64,000 nucleotides of DNA, from the NCBI GenBank assembly GCA_041658185.1, contig JBBAAR010000003.1, positions 1 to 64,000 of the forward strand, given 5' to 3'. Within the stretch, counting starts at the first letter, position 1; every line of letters starts with the position of its first letter. The notes below the pieces were generated by a model. It saw only the letters and a list, made by a program, of their open reading frames with translations, was not told where the DNA came from and ran no database searches. The position numbers and the translations under genes are program-made. The DNA is from UBA8919 sp041658185. Lineage in GTDB: Bacteria; Elusimicrobiota; UBA8919. This document shows, in pieces, positions 31,713 to 40,478 of this stretch.

Positions 31713-32882
31713 TTAAAATAAACCGCCGTATATCATACCGGTTATGGTTGACATAGCGACGACAAGTGAAACATAAACAAGCATCTTTTTTGTACCCATA
31801 ATGCTGCTTAAAACAATCATGCTGGGTAAACTTAATGCGGGACCCGCCAATAAAAGCGACAGGGCAGGTCCCTTACCCATACCGCTTCCCATTAAACCCT
31901 GCAATATCGGTATTTCGGTAAGCGTTGCAAAATACATTAAAGCACCTGAAACTGAAGCAAAAAGATTTGCCCACAATGAATTTCCGCCTACAAGCATTAC
32001 GACATATCTATTCGGTATCACTCCGTTATCAAAACCTGGTCTGCCCATTAAAAATCCCGCAGCAAGAACTCCGCCTAAAAGAAGAGGAAAAATCTGTTTT
32101 GCAAATCCCCATGTTGAGTCAACCCATGTGTTGAGTTCCGTTTTTTCAAACCAATTTTTAAGAATAAAACCGAGTAAAATCAGTAAAGAAACGGTAACAT
32201 ACCAGTGTATTTCGTAAATAAAATTCCAGAATCCGACGGGTTGTGCTGGTTTGCCCCATGCGGCAAAAATCAGAATTAAAACAAGAGTCAAAAAATAAAC
32301 GGCGTTTTTTACAAGAGGTCTTTTTTCTTCTGTTTCTAACTCAAACATTTTAGTATCTTCCGTTTTTTGTAATTCCTCTTTCCGATAAATAAAAGCCATT
32401 ATCAACCCGATTATTATTGAAAAACTTACCGCCCCTACCGCTCTGGCAATACCTATTTCCATTCCCAGAACTCTTGCAGTCAATATTATTGCAAGAATAT
32501 TAATTGCTGGGCCTGAATACAGAAATGCAATTGCAGAACCGATACCTGCTCCTCTTTTAGAAATACCAGCATACAAAGGCAGAACCGTGCAGGAACATAC
32601 GGCAAGTATCGTGCCTGATACCGAAGCAACGCCATAAGAAAGTATTTTATTTGCTTTGGGTCCAAAATATTTCATCACAGATGCCTGTGACACAAAAACA
32701 GAAATTGCTCCCGCAATAAAAAACGCAGGCACAAGACATAATAGCACATGCTGACGGGCATATTCCTGTAGCATATTGAATGATTCAAGTATCGCTCCCT
32801 GCATTCTTAAATTACTAAATGGCAGAAAATATGCTAAAAGGAAAACGAGAACTATTAAAATAAGTTTTGTTCTTTCTTTCAT
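31713..32882 (-). CDS. arsP: ArsP-type permease (organoarsenical/metalloid efflux)
   Basis: A 389-residue permease of the DUF318/ArsP family with eight to ten hydrophobic segments. Characteristic stretches are AFFIAGAISVFVSQ near residue 55, the cysteine motif AVCSCTVLPLYAGI near 95, FLYSGPAINILA near 124 and LAGPALSLPSMIVL near 345. Family members export trivalent organoarsenicals, or act as Cu/Zn efflux in the SO_0444 subfamily. Position behind arsR supports arsenic. It starts immediately after the arsR stop. Confidence 0.85.
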   Translation of the reverse strand: MKERTKLILIVLVFLLAYFLPFSNLRMQGAILESFNMLQEYARQHVLLCLVPAFFIAGAISVFVSQASVMKYFGPKANKILSYGVASVSGTILAVCSCTVLPLYAGISKRGAGIGSAIAFLYSGPAINILAIILTARVLGMEIGIARAVGAVSFSIIIGLIMAFIYRKEELQKTEDTKMFELETEEKRPLVKNAVYFLTLVLILIFAAWGKPAQPVGFWNFIYEIHWYVTVSLLILLGFILKNWFEKTELNTWVDSTWGFAKQIFPLLLGGVLAAGFLMGRPGFDNGVIPNRYVVMLVGGNSLWANLFASVSGALMYFATLTEIPILQGLMGSGMGKGPALSLLLAGPALSLPSMIVLSSIMGTKKMLVYVSLVVAMSTITGMIYGGLF

Positions 32883-33260
32883 TTACCTACACCTTTTGCT
32901 AATGCAAATAAACCCGGCCGGTTTGTCGTTTTTTCTTAAAAATAGTCGTTTTTTTAGTCTGGAATTATCATCTAAAAATACAGGATTATCTATTGATTCT
33001 ACAGATTTTACTATGTTTTTAGAAAAACTATCTTTATGTTTTACCGACGAATAAAATACGAATCTGCCCTCTTTTCTTTCTTTTACAAGCCCCGTAAGTT
33101 TAAGTTCCCGGATGTGTTTTGAAATGTTATACTGCGCAAGTTTCAGCGAATCCATTATTTCGCAGATACAGAGTTCCTTTTTGCTAAAAGTCAAAAGATG
33201 TAAAATTCTCAACCTCGTTTTATCTGAAAGTGCCCTAAATACATTTGTAAATTTTTCCAT
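32883..33260 (-). CDS. arsR: ArsR-family arsenic-responsive repressor
   Basis: About 125 residues with a winged helix (VFRALSDKTRLRILHLL) and the metal-binding motif ELCICEIMDSLKLAQYNISKH, in which the two cysteines of ELCxC sit in the recognition-helix region as in classical As(III) sensors. I start it at the ATG at 33260, which has GGGAGG five bases upstream; an in-frame extension to 33299 would run through the operator. It should autoregulate the eight-gene operon from the promoter directly upstream. Confidence 0.95.
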   Translation of the reverse strand: MEKFTNVFRALSDKTRLRILHLLTFSKKELCICEIMDSLKLAQYNISKHIRELKLTGLVKERKEGRFVFYSSVKHKDSFSKNIVKSVESIDNPVFLDDNSRLKKRLFLRKNDKPAGFICISKRCR

Positions 33261-33281
33261 AACCCTCCCAATTTTATGCTT

Positions 33282-33327
33282 ATATGCCCATTTGAGCATA
33301 TTATACGAAAAATAAAAAATTTGTCAA
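33282..33327 (-). promoter_or_regulatory. Promoter and ArsR operator of the arsenic operon
   Basis: TTGACA (33327-33322), 16-bp spacer, TATAAT (33305-33300), both perfect. Overlapping the start of transcription is the inverted repeat ATATGC...GCATAT (33282-33287 with 33296-33301), spaced by eight bases, typical of ArsR operators. The arsR start codon is about 22 bases downstream. Confidence 0.85.
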
Positions 33328-33346
33328 GTGAAAAATTGAATATTTC

Positions 33347-33370
33347 AAAATTAGAAAATTTTCTAATTTT
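33347..33370 (-). terminator. AT-rich inverted repeat after xerD
   Basis: A 24-bp perfect palindrome (AAAATTAGAAAA/TTTTCTAATTTT) nine bases downstream of the xerD stop. It is followed only by a weak T stretch, so it is a possible but weak terminator separating xerD from the arsR promoter. Confidence 0.45.
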
Positions 33371-33378
33371 CCAATCTA

Positions 33379-34254
33379 TTATCCACGAGGATGGTATTTT
33401 TTGTGCTGTTGCTTGAGGAATTTTCTATCAATATGAGTATAAATCTGCGTCGTTGAGATTGAAGAATGCCCTAACATCTCCTGGATGGTCCTTAAATCCG
33501 CCCCCCTTTCCAAAATATGCGAGGCAAAAGAATGCCGCAGCGTGTGAGGTGATATTTTCTTTATGATGCCGGCAAGTTTCGCGTATTTTTTAATTATTTT
33601 CCAGACGGAGATTCTTGAAATTTTTTCCCCGGACGGATTCAAAAAAAGAAAATCAGTATCGGTTTTTTTACGGATTGTTAGATAATTTTTTATTGATTCA
33701 ATTGCTTTTGATCCGATAGGAACTATTCTTTCTTTAGAAGCTTTCCCGAAACATTTTGTAAATCCGACGTCCAGATTTACGTCTGAAATTTTCAGTTCCG
33801 TCAACTCCGATACCCGCATTCCCGTTGCATAAAGAGTTTCCAGAATTGCTTTATCACGAATGTCTTTAAGTTTTGTTAAATCCGGTGTTTCAAGAAGTTT
33901 CTCCACTTCTTCAATCGTTAATGTATCCGGCAGATATTTTTCAAGTTTAGGAGATTTTAATTGAGCCGCAGGATTTATCTTTATATAACCTTCGGTAAAA
34001 AGAAATTTATAAAATCCCTTTATTGCCTCCTGTTCCCTGAAAATTGTCGCCGCTGATTTTTTTAAAAGTTTTCTTTCCCAGAGATAATCCATTATCTGGT
34101 CTTCGGCAATATCAAGTAAAGTTAAAAAATGTTTTTTAAGATATTCAAAATAACTTTCTAAATCCCGCTTATATGCTATTGCAGTATTTTTGGCAAGTCC
34201 TTTTTCTACGGAAATGTATGAGATAAAACTGTTCAGATATTCTATTACTTGCAT
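33379..34254 (-). CDS. xerD: Tyrosine recombinase XerD
   Basis: A 291-residue XerC/D-type recombinase with a SAM-like N-terminal core-binding domain and all catalytic residues: R in TGMRVSEL near 147, K in GKASKERIVPI near 171, HTLRHSF near 239, LGHSSIS near 266 and the nucleophile Tyr in TTQIYTH near 275. It resolves chromosome dimers at dif with FtsK, which is encoded six genes upstream in the same operon. It follows the hydrolase gene by three bases. Confidence 0.93.
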   Translation of the reverse strand: MQVIEYLNSFISYISVEKGLAKNTAIAYKRDLESYFEYLKKHFLTLLDIAEDQIMDYLWERKLLKKSAATIFREQEAIKGFYKFLFTEGYIKINPAAQLKSPKLEKYLPDTLTIEEVEKLLETPDLTKLKDIRDKAILETLYATGMRVSELTELKISDVNLDVGFTKCFGKASKERIVPIGSKAIESIKNYLTIRKKTDTDFLFLNPSGEKISRISVWKIIKKYAKLAGIIKKISPHTLRHSFASHILERGADLRTIQEMLGHSSISTTQIYTHIDRKFLKQQHKKYHPRG

Positions 34255-34257
34255 AGA

Positions 34258-34791
34258 TTATTTAAGGAAAGGATTGGATTTTTTTTCTGCTTCAATAGTT
34301 GTATCAGGACCATGCCCGGGATGAACGATGGTGTCATCGGGAAGTGTTAAAATTTTTGTTTTAATTGAATTCGTAAGTTGGTTAAAATCTCCTCCTGCCA
34401 AATCTGTTCTGCCGACGGAATTTGCAAATAATGTGTCGCCGGAAAAAAGATGATTTTCAACAAGGATGCATAATCCGTCACGGGTATGCCCAGGTGTTAA
34501 AAGAAATTTTATCTCAGGTAAGGATCCGAAGTTTTTTATTTCTTCATCTTTTCCCGGACGGTAAAGTTTTATATTAATTTTTTGTTTTATTTCGTTGTTT
34601 GCACCTGTGTGGTCAAAATGATTGTGGGTGTTTATTATTGCAGATGGTTTTATTTTTCTTATATTAATTTCCGATAAAATTTTTTCCGCTTCGTCCCCCG
34701 GGTCAATAATAACAGCGTCTTTTGAATCCTGGTCAAAAATAATATAACAATTTGCTTCAAGATAACCTACGGGAATTTTAATTATTTCCAT
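34258..34791 (-). CDS. Metallo-beta-lactamase-fold hydrolase (glyoxalase II-like)
   Basis: A 177-residue single-domain hydrolase with THNHFDHTG near residue 56, TPGHTRDG near 100 and FSGDTLFANSVGRTDL near 115, the YcbL/GloB-like pattern. It lacks the C-terminal helical domain of true glyoxalase II, so the thioester substrate is unknown. It overlaps pgpA by ten bases. Confidence 0.88.
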   Translation of the reverse strand: MEIIKIPVGYLEANCYIIFDQDSKDAVIIDPGDEAEKILSEINIRKIKPSAIINTHNHFDHTGANNEIKQKINIKLYRPGKDEEIKNFGSLPEIKFLLTPGHTRDGLCILVENHLFSGDTLFANSVGRTDLAGGDFNQLTNSIKTKILTLPDDTIVHPGHGPDTTIEAEKKSNPFLK

Positions 34792-35225
34792 AAAAAAAGA
34801 ATAATTGTGATTAAAAGAATTGAAATAATACCGGCGAGCAAATCATCTGCTATAATTCCGACACTCCCCTCTGCTTTTTGGGAAGTTTTAATAAACAACG
34901 GTTTTTTAATATCAAAAAACCTGAATAAAATTATGCTTGAAATTAACACAAAAAATGTTTTTGGCAAGAAAATAACCGAAAAAAAATAACCAACAATTTC
35001 ATCAATAACTATTCTTTGGTCATCTTTTATACCGAATAATTTTTCTACTTTCCCGCATACGAAAAATGCTGTTATGAATACGAAAAAACTAACAATAAAA
35101 AAAGTTGTTGTCGGCAGATACCACCAAATTGCCGCCGCAAAAAGCGTAGCAAAAGTTCCGGGCGCTTTTGGAATATAACCGACACCAAAACCTGTCGCAA
35201 AAAATTTTATCAAAAAATCATTCAT
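34782..35225 (-). CDS. pgpA: Phosphatidylglycerophosphatase A
   Basis: A 147-residue membrane protein with GVGYIPKAPGTFATL near residue 14, DEIVGYFF near 74, RFFDIKKP near 101 and DDLLAGI near 127, the PgpA signature. It dephosphorylates phosphatidylglycerol phosphate made by the neighbouring PgsA. It overlaps pgsA by eight bases. Confidence 0.9.
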   Translation of the reverse strand: MNDFLIKFFATGFGVGYIPKAPGTFATLFAAAIWWYLPTTTFFIVSFFVFITAFFVCGKVEKLFGIKDDQRIVIDEIVGYFFSVIFLPKTFFVLISSIILFRFFDIKKPLFIKTSQKAEGSVGIIADDLLAGIISILLITIILFLWK

Positions 35226-35805
35226 TTTTCAAAAAAAGATATTTGTGTTTGAAGATATAGCTTAATCCAGAAATTAGAGTCAGGATTGTGGTTATGAACA
35301 TCAAGATGAAAGGTGTAAGTTTAAGAATAGGAATTGTGTGAGGATCTATTTTGATGAATTCCCGGAACAATGAGTTTATGCATAAAATTACAAGAATCGT
35401 AATAATTGTTATCATCTGTATTGTGGTTTTAAATTTGCCCGCAACTGCGGCAGGTATTATTATATTTTTTGTTGCAGCAAGAGAACGCAAACCTGTTATG
35501 ATAAACTCTCTGGAAATTATAGCGATAACCATCCACGAAGGAACATAAAGTTCGCTTATTTCAATAAATGATATGAATGCCGCCGACACTAAAAGTTTAT
35601 CCGCCAAGGGATCCATAAATTTTCCGAAATCGGTAACCGTTTTATATTTTCTTGCGAGATAGCCGTCTATCGTATCCGTTATGGATGCAATTACAAAAAT
35701 AAGCAAAGCAGCCGCCCGCATAAAAAATTCATCGTAAATCATAAAAAATATGAAAAACGGTACGAGCGAAATTCTTAAAAGAGTGACTTTATTTGCAATA
35801 TTCAT
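35218..35805 (-). CDS. pgsA: CDP-diacylglycerol-glycerol-3-phosphate phosphatidyltransferase
   Basis: A 195-residue CDP-alcohol phosphatidyltransferase with the DG-AR-G-D-D motif as TDTIDGYLARKYK...GKFMDPLADK at residues 43-69, and about five membrane helices. It makes phosphatidylglycerol phosphate for PgpA next door. It overlaps the rodZ-like gene by four bases. Confidence 0.93.
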   Translation of the reverse strand: MNIANKVTLLRISLVPFFIFFMIYDEFFMRAAALLIFVIASITDTIDGYLARKYKTVTDFGKFMDPLADKLLVSAAFISFIEISELYVPSWMVIAIISREFIITGLRSLAATKNIIIPAAVAGKFKTTIQMITIITILVILCINSLFREFIKIDPHTIPILKLTPFILMFITTILTLISGLSYIFKHKYLFLKNE

Positions 35806-36449
35806 GGTAATTTTATTTCTCCGACCAGTTTACCCTTAGGCAGTTCAACAGGTGTTCCGTTTAGAGAAACCGCTATTCCTGATAGATTTCCTATTCGCAA
35901 ACTGAATTGTTCTGCCGACTCAAAAGTTTTTATTGTATTAGGCGGAATTATTCCTTCAAAAATCGGATTTTCGCCTTCTTTTATCCGTATCCACACGCTA
36001 TCAGTTGTTTGGATTTCAAGATGATTTTTTTTGATTGCAACCGTCCCGGACGTCGTTTCTGAAATTTTATCGGATTTTACAATATTTGAAATCATTTTAA
36101 TTAAGCCGAATATCAATAATGCGCCGACCACAGTTATTAAGACAGGGATGATTTTTATATTTATATTTTTTTTGACAGGCCCACTCTTAATTCTTACTGT
36201 GGTAATTTTCGGAAATTGTATGAGATTTGATTTTTTGTATTCGCAAATAATTTCATCGGGATTCAGCCCCAAGACAGTAGAGTAGTTTCTTAGAAATCCC
36301 AAGGTCATTACTTCTGCCGGTATTTCGGAGAATTTATTTTCTTCAATCGCATTGAGATATTTTATGTTGATTAAAGTTCTGGCTGAGACATCTTCAACGG
36401 ATAGTCCCAAATCCTGTCTTTTCTCTCTTAATTTTGAACCGATATCCAT
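35802..36449 (-). CDS. RodZ-like helix-turn-helix membrane protein
   Basis: A 215-residue protein with an N-terminal Xre-type helix-turn-helix (KLREKRQDLGLSVEDVSART at residues 5-24, YLNAIEENKF), one membrane helix near residues 98-120 and a periplasmic beta-rich DUF4115-type domain (WIRIKEGENPIFEGII). This is the architecture of RodZ, which links MreB to the cell wall machinery. It lies among envelope genes and overlaps pgsA by four bases. Confidence 0.85.
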   Translation of the reverse strand: MDIGSKLREKRQDLGLSVEDVSARTLINIKYLNAIEENKFSEIPAEVMTLGFLRNYSTVLGLNPDEIICEYKKSNLIQFPKITTVRIKSGPVKKNINIKIIPVLITVVGALLIFGLIKMISNIVKSDKISETTSGTVAIKKNHLEIQTTDSVWIRIKEGENPIFEGIIPPNTIKTFESAEQFSLRIGNLSGIAVSLNGTPVELPKGKLVGEIKLP

Positions 36450-36451
36450 AA

Positions 36452-37117
36452 TTAAAATGGTGATAATATTATTTGTGCGCCTTTTGGAATTTTGAACCTG
36501 AATGATGAATCTTTCATTCCTTTATTTGTTTTTATATCTGTAATTATTACCGTTGATATAACAGTTTCGGATTTCATTTCCGTTTTTTCGCAGAGATATG
36601 TTTCTTTGGAAATCCACAATTTTATTTTTATAGCCTGCGGCTGATTTTTTAATGTAAGTAAAAGCACATAAAATTTTTCTGTCTCGTCATTTTCGGAAAG
36701 TAAAATAAAATAGCTGTTTTTTAAATCTGAAATTGTGGATGACGCTTTGCTAAAATTAAAGATACCTTTCGGGAAATTACCTTTTGCCGACAGTGATTTC
36801 CAGTCGTCAATCATAACCTGATTAAACTCTTTTTGATAAAAAAATATCTTTTTGCCGTCGGAAACAACAATTTGTTTTTCCGGTTTTGAGTGTTCAATCT
36901 TAAATAAATCCGGTTTTTTGAAAATTGCCTCTCCCGTGATATTTGATTTTTCCTGCGTAAGTGTGATTAAAATTTCCTGTTTGAATGAAAATGAAACATC
37001 AGAAATTTTTAAATCCGCTTCGTCCATATTTTTCAGTAGTTCATCAACTGCAGCGGCAAATACCGAACAAGAAGCAAGAAGTAAGAAGCAAGAAGCAAAC
37101 AAGAATATTTTTTTCAT
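36452..37117 (-). CDS. lolA: Outer-membrane lipoprotein carrier protein LolA
   Basis: A 221-residue LolA-fold protein: signal peptide (MKKIFLFASCFLLLASCSVF, residues 1-22), then DADLKISDVSFSFKQEI-type strands, GEAIFKKPDLFKIEHSKP and IVVSDGKKIFFYQKEFNQV. It carries lipoproteins through the periplasm. The hydrophobic signal core is encoded by a tandem heptanucleotide array (37068-37098 on the plus strand), an unusual origin. The LASC stretch inside the signal resembles a lipobox, so the protein itself might be lipidated. It overlaps ftsK by four bases. Confidence 0.88.
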   Translation of the reverse strand: MKKIFLFASCFLLLASCSVFAAAVDELLKNMDEADLKISDVSFSFKQEILITLTQEKSNITGEAIFKKPDLFKIEHSKPEKQIVVSDGKKIFFYQKEFNQVMIDDWKSLSAKGNFPKGIFNFSKASSTISDLKNSYFILLSENDETEKFYVLLLTLKNQPQAIKIKLWISKETYLCEKTEMKSETVISTVIITDIKTNKGMKDSSFRFKIPKGAQIILSPF

Positions 37118-39246
37118 AATTTCCCCTCTTTGCTTAAAAATTCTTCAATTTTATCTGTAAAAACTTCCCATCTGTTCGTGCCCTCCGGTTTATGGATAAA
37201 ACCTCCCATTTCCAGACGGCTTAAAATGTCTGCTGCTTTGTTGCCAAAATTTGCACCCTCGCCCGTTTTAAGTAAATCATAAGACACTCTCTTTCTTTCA
37301 AGAACGAACTTAAGTGCTTTAACTAATTCATATTTTGATTCTTCAGACATTTCCTTTTTTTCGGACGCAACAATTGTTTCAAAAATATCCTCATAATCCG
37401 GTTTCGCTTGCTTTTTTATGAAGTTCACTACGCGTTCAATTTCTTTCACCGAGACATAATTTCCTTGCAAACGCAATGGTTTTGAAGAACCCGTCGGAAG
37501 ATAAAGCATATCGCCACGTCCTAAAAGATCTTCCGCACCGTTGACGTCCAAAATAACACGGGAGTCGGTTTTTGACAGAACCTGGAATGCAATTCTTGCG
37601 GGAAGATTTGCCTTAATCACGCCTGTAATAACATTCACCGACGGTCTTTGTGTCGCAAGAACCAGATGAATTCCTACCGCCCTTGCCATCTGTGCCAACC
37701 GCATAATGGATTCCTCAACATCATTTGAAGCAATCAGCATTAAATCGGCAAGTTCGTCAATTATTACGACGATGTAGTATTCTTTTTTTCCTCCCTCTTT
37801 TGTCATCAGTTCGTTATAGCCGTCAATGTTTCTTACCGCTTTTTTGGCGAATGTTTTATAACGGTGTTCCATCACTTTAACCAAAAGTTTCAGCGCGTTT
37901 GCCGCTTCTTTAGCGTCGGTAATCACCGAGACATTTTCCGGTTTTTTGCCGGGCACATATAGATGCGGAATATTTTCATATATCGGAAGTTCCAGCCGCT
38001 TCGGGTCAATCAAAAGAAATTTCAGTTCGTCGGGTTTTGCCCTGAAGAGCAGTGACATTATTATTGAGTTTATGCAGACGGATTTTCCGCTTCCCGTTGA
38101 ACCCGCTATTAAAAGATGCGGCATCGGCGCCAAATCATCGCAGAACGGTTCTCCGGCGGTAGTTTTTCCCAGAGCAAAGTTTAGAAGCGATTTTGATTCT
38201 GTAAATTTTTTTGATGTGATTATGTCTTTTATTCCCACGATTGCCTGTTTGGGATTGGGAATTTCAATGCCTACGGCGGATTTTCCCGGTATCGGCGCCA
38301 GCACCCGTATTGATTCCGTTTTCATTGTTAAAGCAATGTCGTTTGAAAGGTTTATTATTGAATTGACTTTTGTGCCGGGCGCGAGGAAAATGTCGTATCT
38401 TGTTATCACAGGTCCCGGATTTATTGAATCAATAGTCGCAGAGATGTCAAAATCGGCAAGCGTTTTTATGAGTTTATCCGCACAGCCGCGGAGTTCATCT
38501 TCTACTATCTGTGTTTCAACTTTTTTCGGTTCATCTAAAAGTTCGGGTGACGGCAGTTCATATTTTATAACGGTATCTTGCGATTTTGAACTCTCCCGCT
38601 TTTTTTCTTTCGTCTGAAATACCTGTTCAGATTTAATCGCAGGTTTTTCTTTTATGATTTTTGGTTCTTTTTGTTGTTTAAATATTACAGGTTCTTCTTT
38701 TTTAATTTCAACAGGTTTTGGCACAATAACTTTCGGCAGTTCTTTCGGTAATTCTATCGTATTTTCCAGTAATTTTCGTTTTCTTGGTTTGAATAATTTT
38801 GACAAAAAATCGGAAAAATCGTCAAAAGAAATTCCCGTTGTGAGAAAGACCGATACAATTAAAACGCCGAAGGAAAAAACCCATCCGCCGAAATTTCCTA
38901 CGATTTTTTTAACTCCTATTTCCGAGTATTTGCCGATAAACCCGCCGAAATTTTTTTCTGGTGCGTCTGCCGTTGACAAAGAAAGAATAGTGCACAGTGA
39001 CCATAAAATCAAAATATCCGAAACAAGCTTTAAATTTGTGTTGTTAAGTTTTTTATTAAAGAGAAGTTTTGTTCCTATCCAGAGAATTACCAGCGGAAAA
39101 ACATATGATGCCATACCGAAGATATAACGCAAGCCGTATCTTACATTTTTACCAAGCCACCCTGCCTGTTGCGGATAAAAAAGAAACCATAAAAAAAGAA
39201 CTCCTACCGTCAACAATATAAACCCGCGAATATCTTTTCGTTTCAT
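37114..39246 (-). CDS. ftsK: DNA translocase FtsK/SpoIIIE
   Basis: A 710-residue protein with four N-terminal membrane helices, a Lys/Glu/Pro linker (residues about 165-240), and the RecA-like motor with Walker A GSTGSGKSVCINS near residue 381 and Walker B IVVIIDELADLM. A C-terminal winged-helix gamma-type domain (residues about 640-710) is present but divergent. It pumps DNA at the septum and activates XerCD; xerD is in the same operon. It overlaps uppP and lolA by four bases each. Confidence 0.95.
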   Translation of the reverse strand: MKRKDIRGFILLTVGVLFLWFLFYPQQAGWLGKNVRYGLRYIFGMASYVFPLVILWIGTKLLFNKKLNNTNLKLVSDILILWSLCTILSLSTADAPEKNFGGFIGKYSEIGVKKIVGNFGGWVFSFGVLIVSVFLTTGISFDDFSDFLSKLFKPRKRKLLENTIELPKELPKVIVPKPVEIKKEEPVIFKQQKEPKIIKEKPAIKSEQVFQTKEKKRESSKSQDTVIKYELPSPELLDEPKKVETQIVEDELRGCADKLIKTLADFDISATIDSINPGPVITRYDIFLAPGTKVNSIINLSNDIALTMKTESIRVLAPIPGKSAVGIEIPNPKQAIVGIKDIITSKKFTESKSLLNFALGKTTAGEPFCDDLAPMPHLLIAGSTGSGKSVCINSIIMSLLFRAKPDELKFLLIDPKRLELPIYENIPHLYVPGKKPENVSVITDAKEAANALKLLVKVMEHRYKTFAKKAVRNIDGYNELMTKEGGKKEYYIVVIIDELADLMLIASNDVEESIMRLAQMARAVGIHLVLATQRPSVNVITGVIKANLPARIAFQVLSKTDSRVILDVNGAEDLLGRGDMLYLPTGSSKPLRLQGNYVSVKEIERVVNFIKKQAKPDYEDIFETIVASEKKEMSEESKYELVKALKFVLERKRVSYDLLKTGEGANFGNKAADILSRLEMGGFIHKPEGTNRWEVFTDKIEEFLSKEGKL

Positions 39247-40010
39247 AAAAATAGCAGTCCTATTATACCGACCGTCCAGAGATAATATGAAAAAAGATGG
39301 AATTTTTTTCCGATAACAATTTTTGATAAAATGTAAAGTGCTAAGATTCCCGAAATTATTGCAACAATTCCGCCCGCAAGAATGTTTGTATTAACGGAAA
39401 AGTTTTTAAGTTCTAATAATCCAGCACCGAGAATTGCAGGAACCGACAAAAGCATTGAGTATTTGAACGCCCAGTTCCGATTGAACCCTAATAAAAGTGC
39501 TGCGGAAATCGTAATTCCCGCCCGTGAAATACCCGGCATTATTGCTATACCCTGAAACAGGCCGACCAGCAGAAAATCTGTGATTTTTGTATTTGAGTAA
39601 TTTTTATCAACGGTGTCCGACTTTGAAAATTTTGAAGAAACCCATAGAATAAAACCGGTTACAATCCACATTGCGGTAACTGTTTTCGGTTGGGAAAATT
39701 TTTCCTCAAAAAAATCCTTGAACAAAAGTCCGATGACTGCCGTCGGAACAGAGCCGGCTATAATCCCGATTAAAGTTTTTAATCCCGCTTCGCTCTTTCC
39801 AAAAACTCCTTTTAATATTTCCAAAATATCATTTCTGAAAAAAATCAAAACAGCGATTAGCGTTGCGAAATGCAAAAAAACATCAAACTCAATTTGTTTG
39901 CCGAGATTTAACAATTTCTGTATTATTACAAGATGACCGCTGGATGATACAGGAAGAAATTCGGTAAGCCCCTGAACCAGCCCGAGAAAAGTTGATTCAA
40001 AAAATGTCAT
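39243..40010 (-). CDS. uppP: Undecaprenyl-diphosphatase (BacA/UppP)
   Basis: A 255-residue polytopic enzyme with GLVQGLTEFLPVSSSGHLVI near residue 11 and MPGISRAGITISAALLLG near 160, the two conserved BacA regions. It regenerates undecaprenyl phosphate for peptidoglycan and glycan synthesis. It is the first gene of the envelope operon and follows a repeat element. Confidence 0.95.
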   Translation of the reverse strand: MTFFESTFLGLVQGLTEFLPVSSSGHLVIIQKLLNLGKQIEFDVFLHFATLIAVLIFFRNDILEILKGVFGKSEAGLKTLIGIIAGSVPTAVIGLLFKDFFEEKFSQPKTVTAMWIVTGFILWVSSKFSKSDTVDKNYSNTKITDFLLVGLFQGIAIMPGISRAGITISAALLLGFNRNWAFKYSMLLSVPAILGAGLLELKNFSVNTNILAGGIVAIISGILALYILSKIVIGKKFHLFSYYLWTVGIIGLLFL

Positions 40011-40029
40011 TATTAATTTATTTAGTTAC

Positions 40030-40165
40030 CTTTAATCGCGTGGAGCGAGGGAGTTGTTGAGCGGAACTTCGCGGAGTCCCGATTACACATTCAGAGGGAC
40101 GAGCGAGTCAGAGCGTCCCGACGTATCGTCGGGAACAGCGGTTCCGCGAGACAATTCAAGAGCGA
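40030..40165. repeat. Dispersed GC-rich repeat (MITE-like), inverted relative to the copy at 26701-26808
   Basis: It shares a 31-base identical segment (40047-40077) and the TCTCGCGGAA end with the element behind tRNA-Leu. Internally it contains a perfect hairpin CCCGACG-TAT-CGTCGGG and a GGGACG...CGTCCC pair. GCGGAA/TTCCGC inverted motifs lie near both ends. No open reading frame is apparent. Confidence 0.7.
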
Positions 40166-40168
40166 CCT

Positions 40169-40369
40169 TTATTTTTTTAAGGAGATTTTATAGCCCTTTG
40201 CGTATTCAACAACATTAATCTTTCCTTCGCGCGCGAGCCATCCGATTCCCATATAAAGAACGGTATTAGTAATACCCAGTGCGGATTTGAGTTTCAACGC
40301 CGTCACTTCGCCGTTTTTGTCAAGATATTTCCAGATCTGTCCGGAAGTAATCCCGATTTCGCTCAGCAT
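40169..40369 (-). CDS. Small winged-helix protein (DUF2582 type)
   Basis: A 66-residue protein (MLSEIGITSGQIWKYLDKNG) with the compact winged helix-turn-helix of the DUF2582 family: GEVTALKLKSALGITNTVLYMGIGWLAREGKI. It probably binds DNA, but no member I recall has an established role. I start it at the ATG at 40369, which has a perfect GGAGG seven bases upstream; a longer frame to 40393 would include that site. Confidence 0.8.
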   Translation of the reverse strand: MLSEIGITSGQIWKYLDKNGEVTALKLKSALGITNTVLYMGIGWLAREGKINVVEYAKGYKISLKK

Positions 40370-40387
40370 AATGCCACCTCCCCATAA

Positions 40388-40472
40388 CAGCAATTACAAA
40401 TTGAGAATTAAGAGTTAAGAATTAAAATGTCAAAATCTACAATTCTTAATTTTCAATTTTCAATTCTTAATT
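40388..40472. repeat. Inverted pair of short tandem arrays between accB and the winged-helix gene
   Basis: The left arm repeats GAGAATTAA/GAGTTAAGAATTAA and the right arm repeats CAATTCTTAATTTT/CAATTTTCAATTCTTAATTG, its approximate reverse complement. The transcript could fold into a long AT-rich hairpin between two minus-strand genes. The layout matches the arrays at 55359-55443. Confidence 0.65.
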
Positions 40473-40478
40473 GCCTTT

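Noticed and set aside
37946..38617. 223-codon plus-strand frame opposite ftsK
   Set aside because: Antisense of the motor domain; no start signal or homology.
33379..39246. dif site near xerD/ftsK
   Set aside because: I saw no sequence close to known dif consensus in the operon or its flanks.
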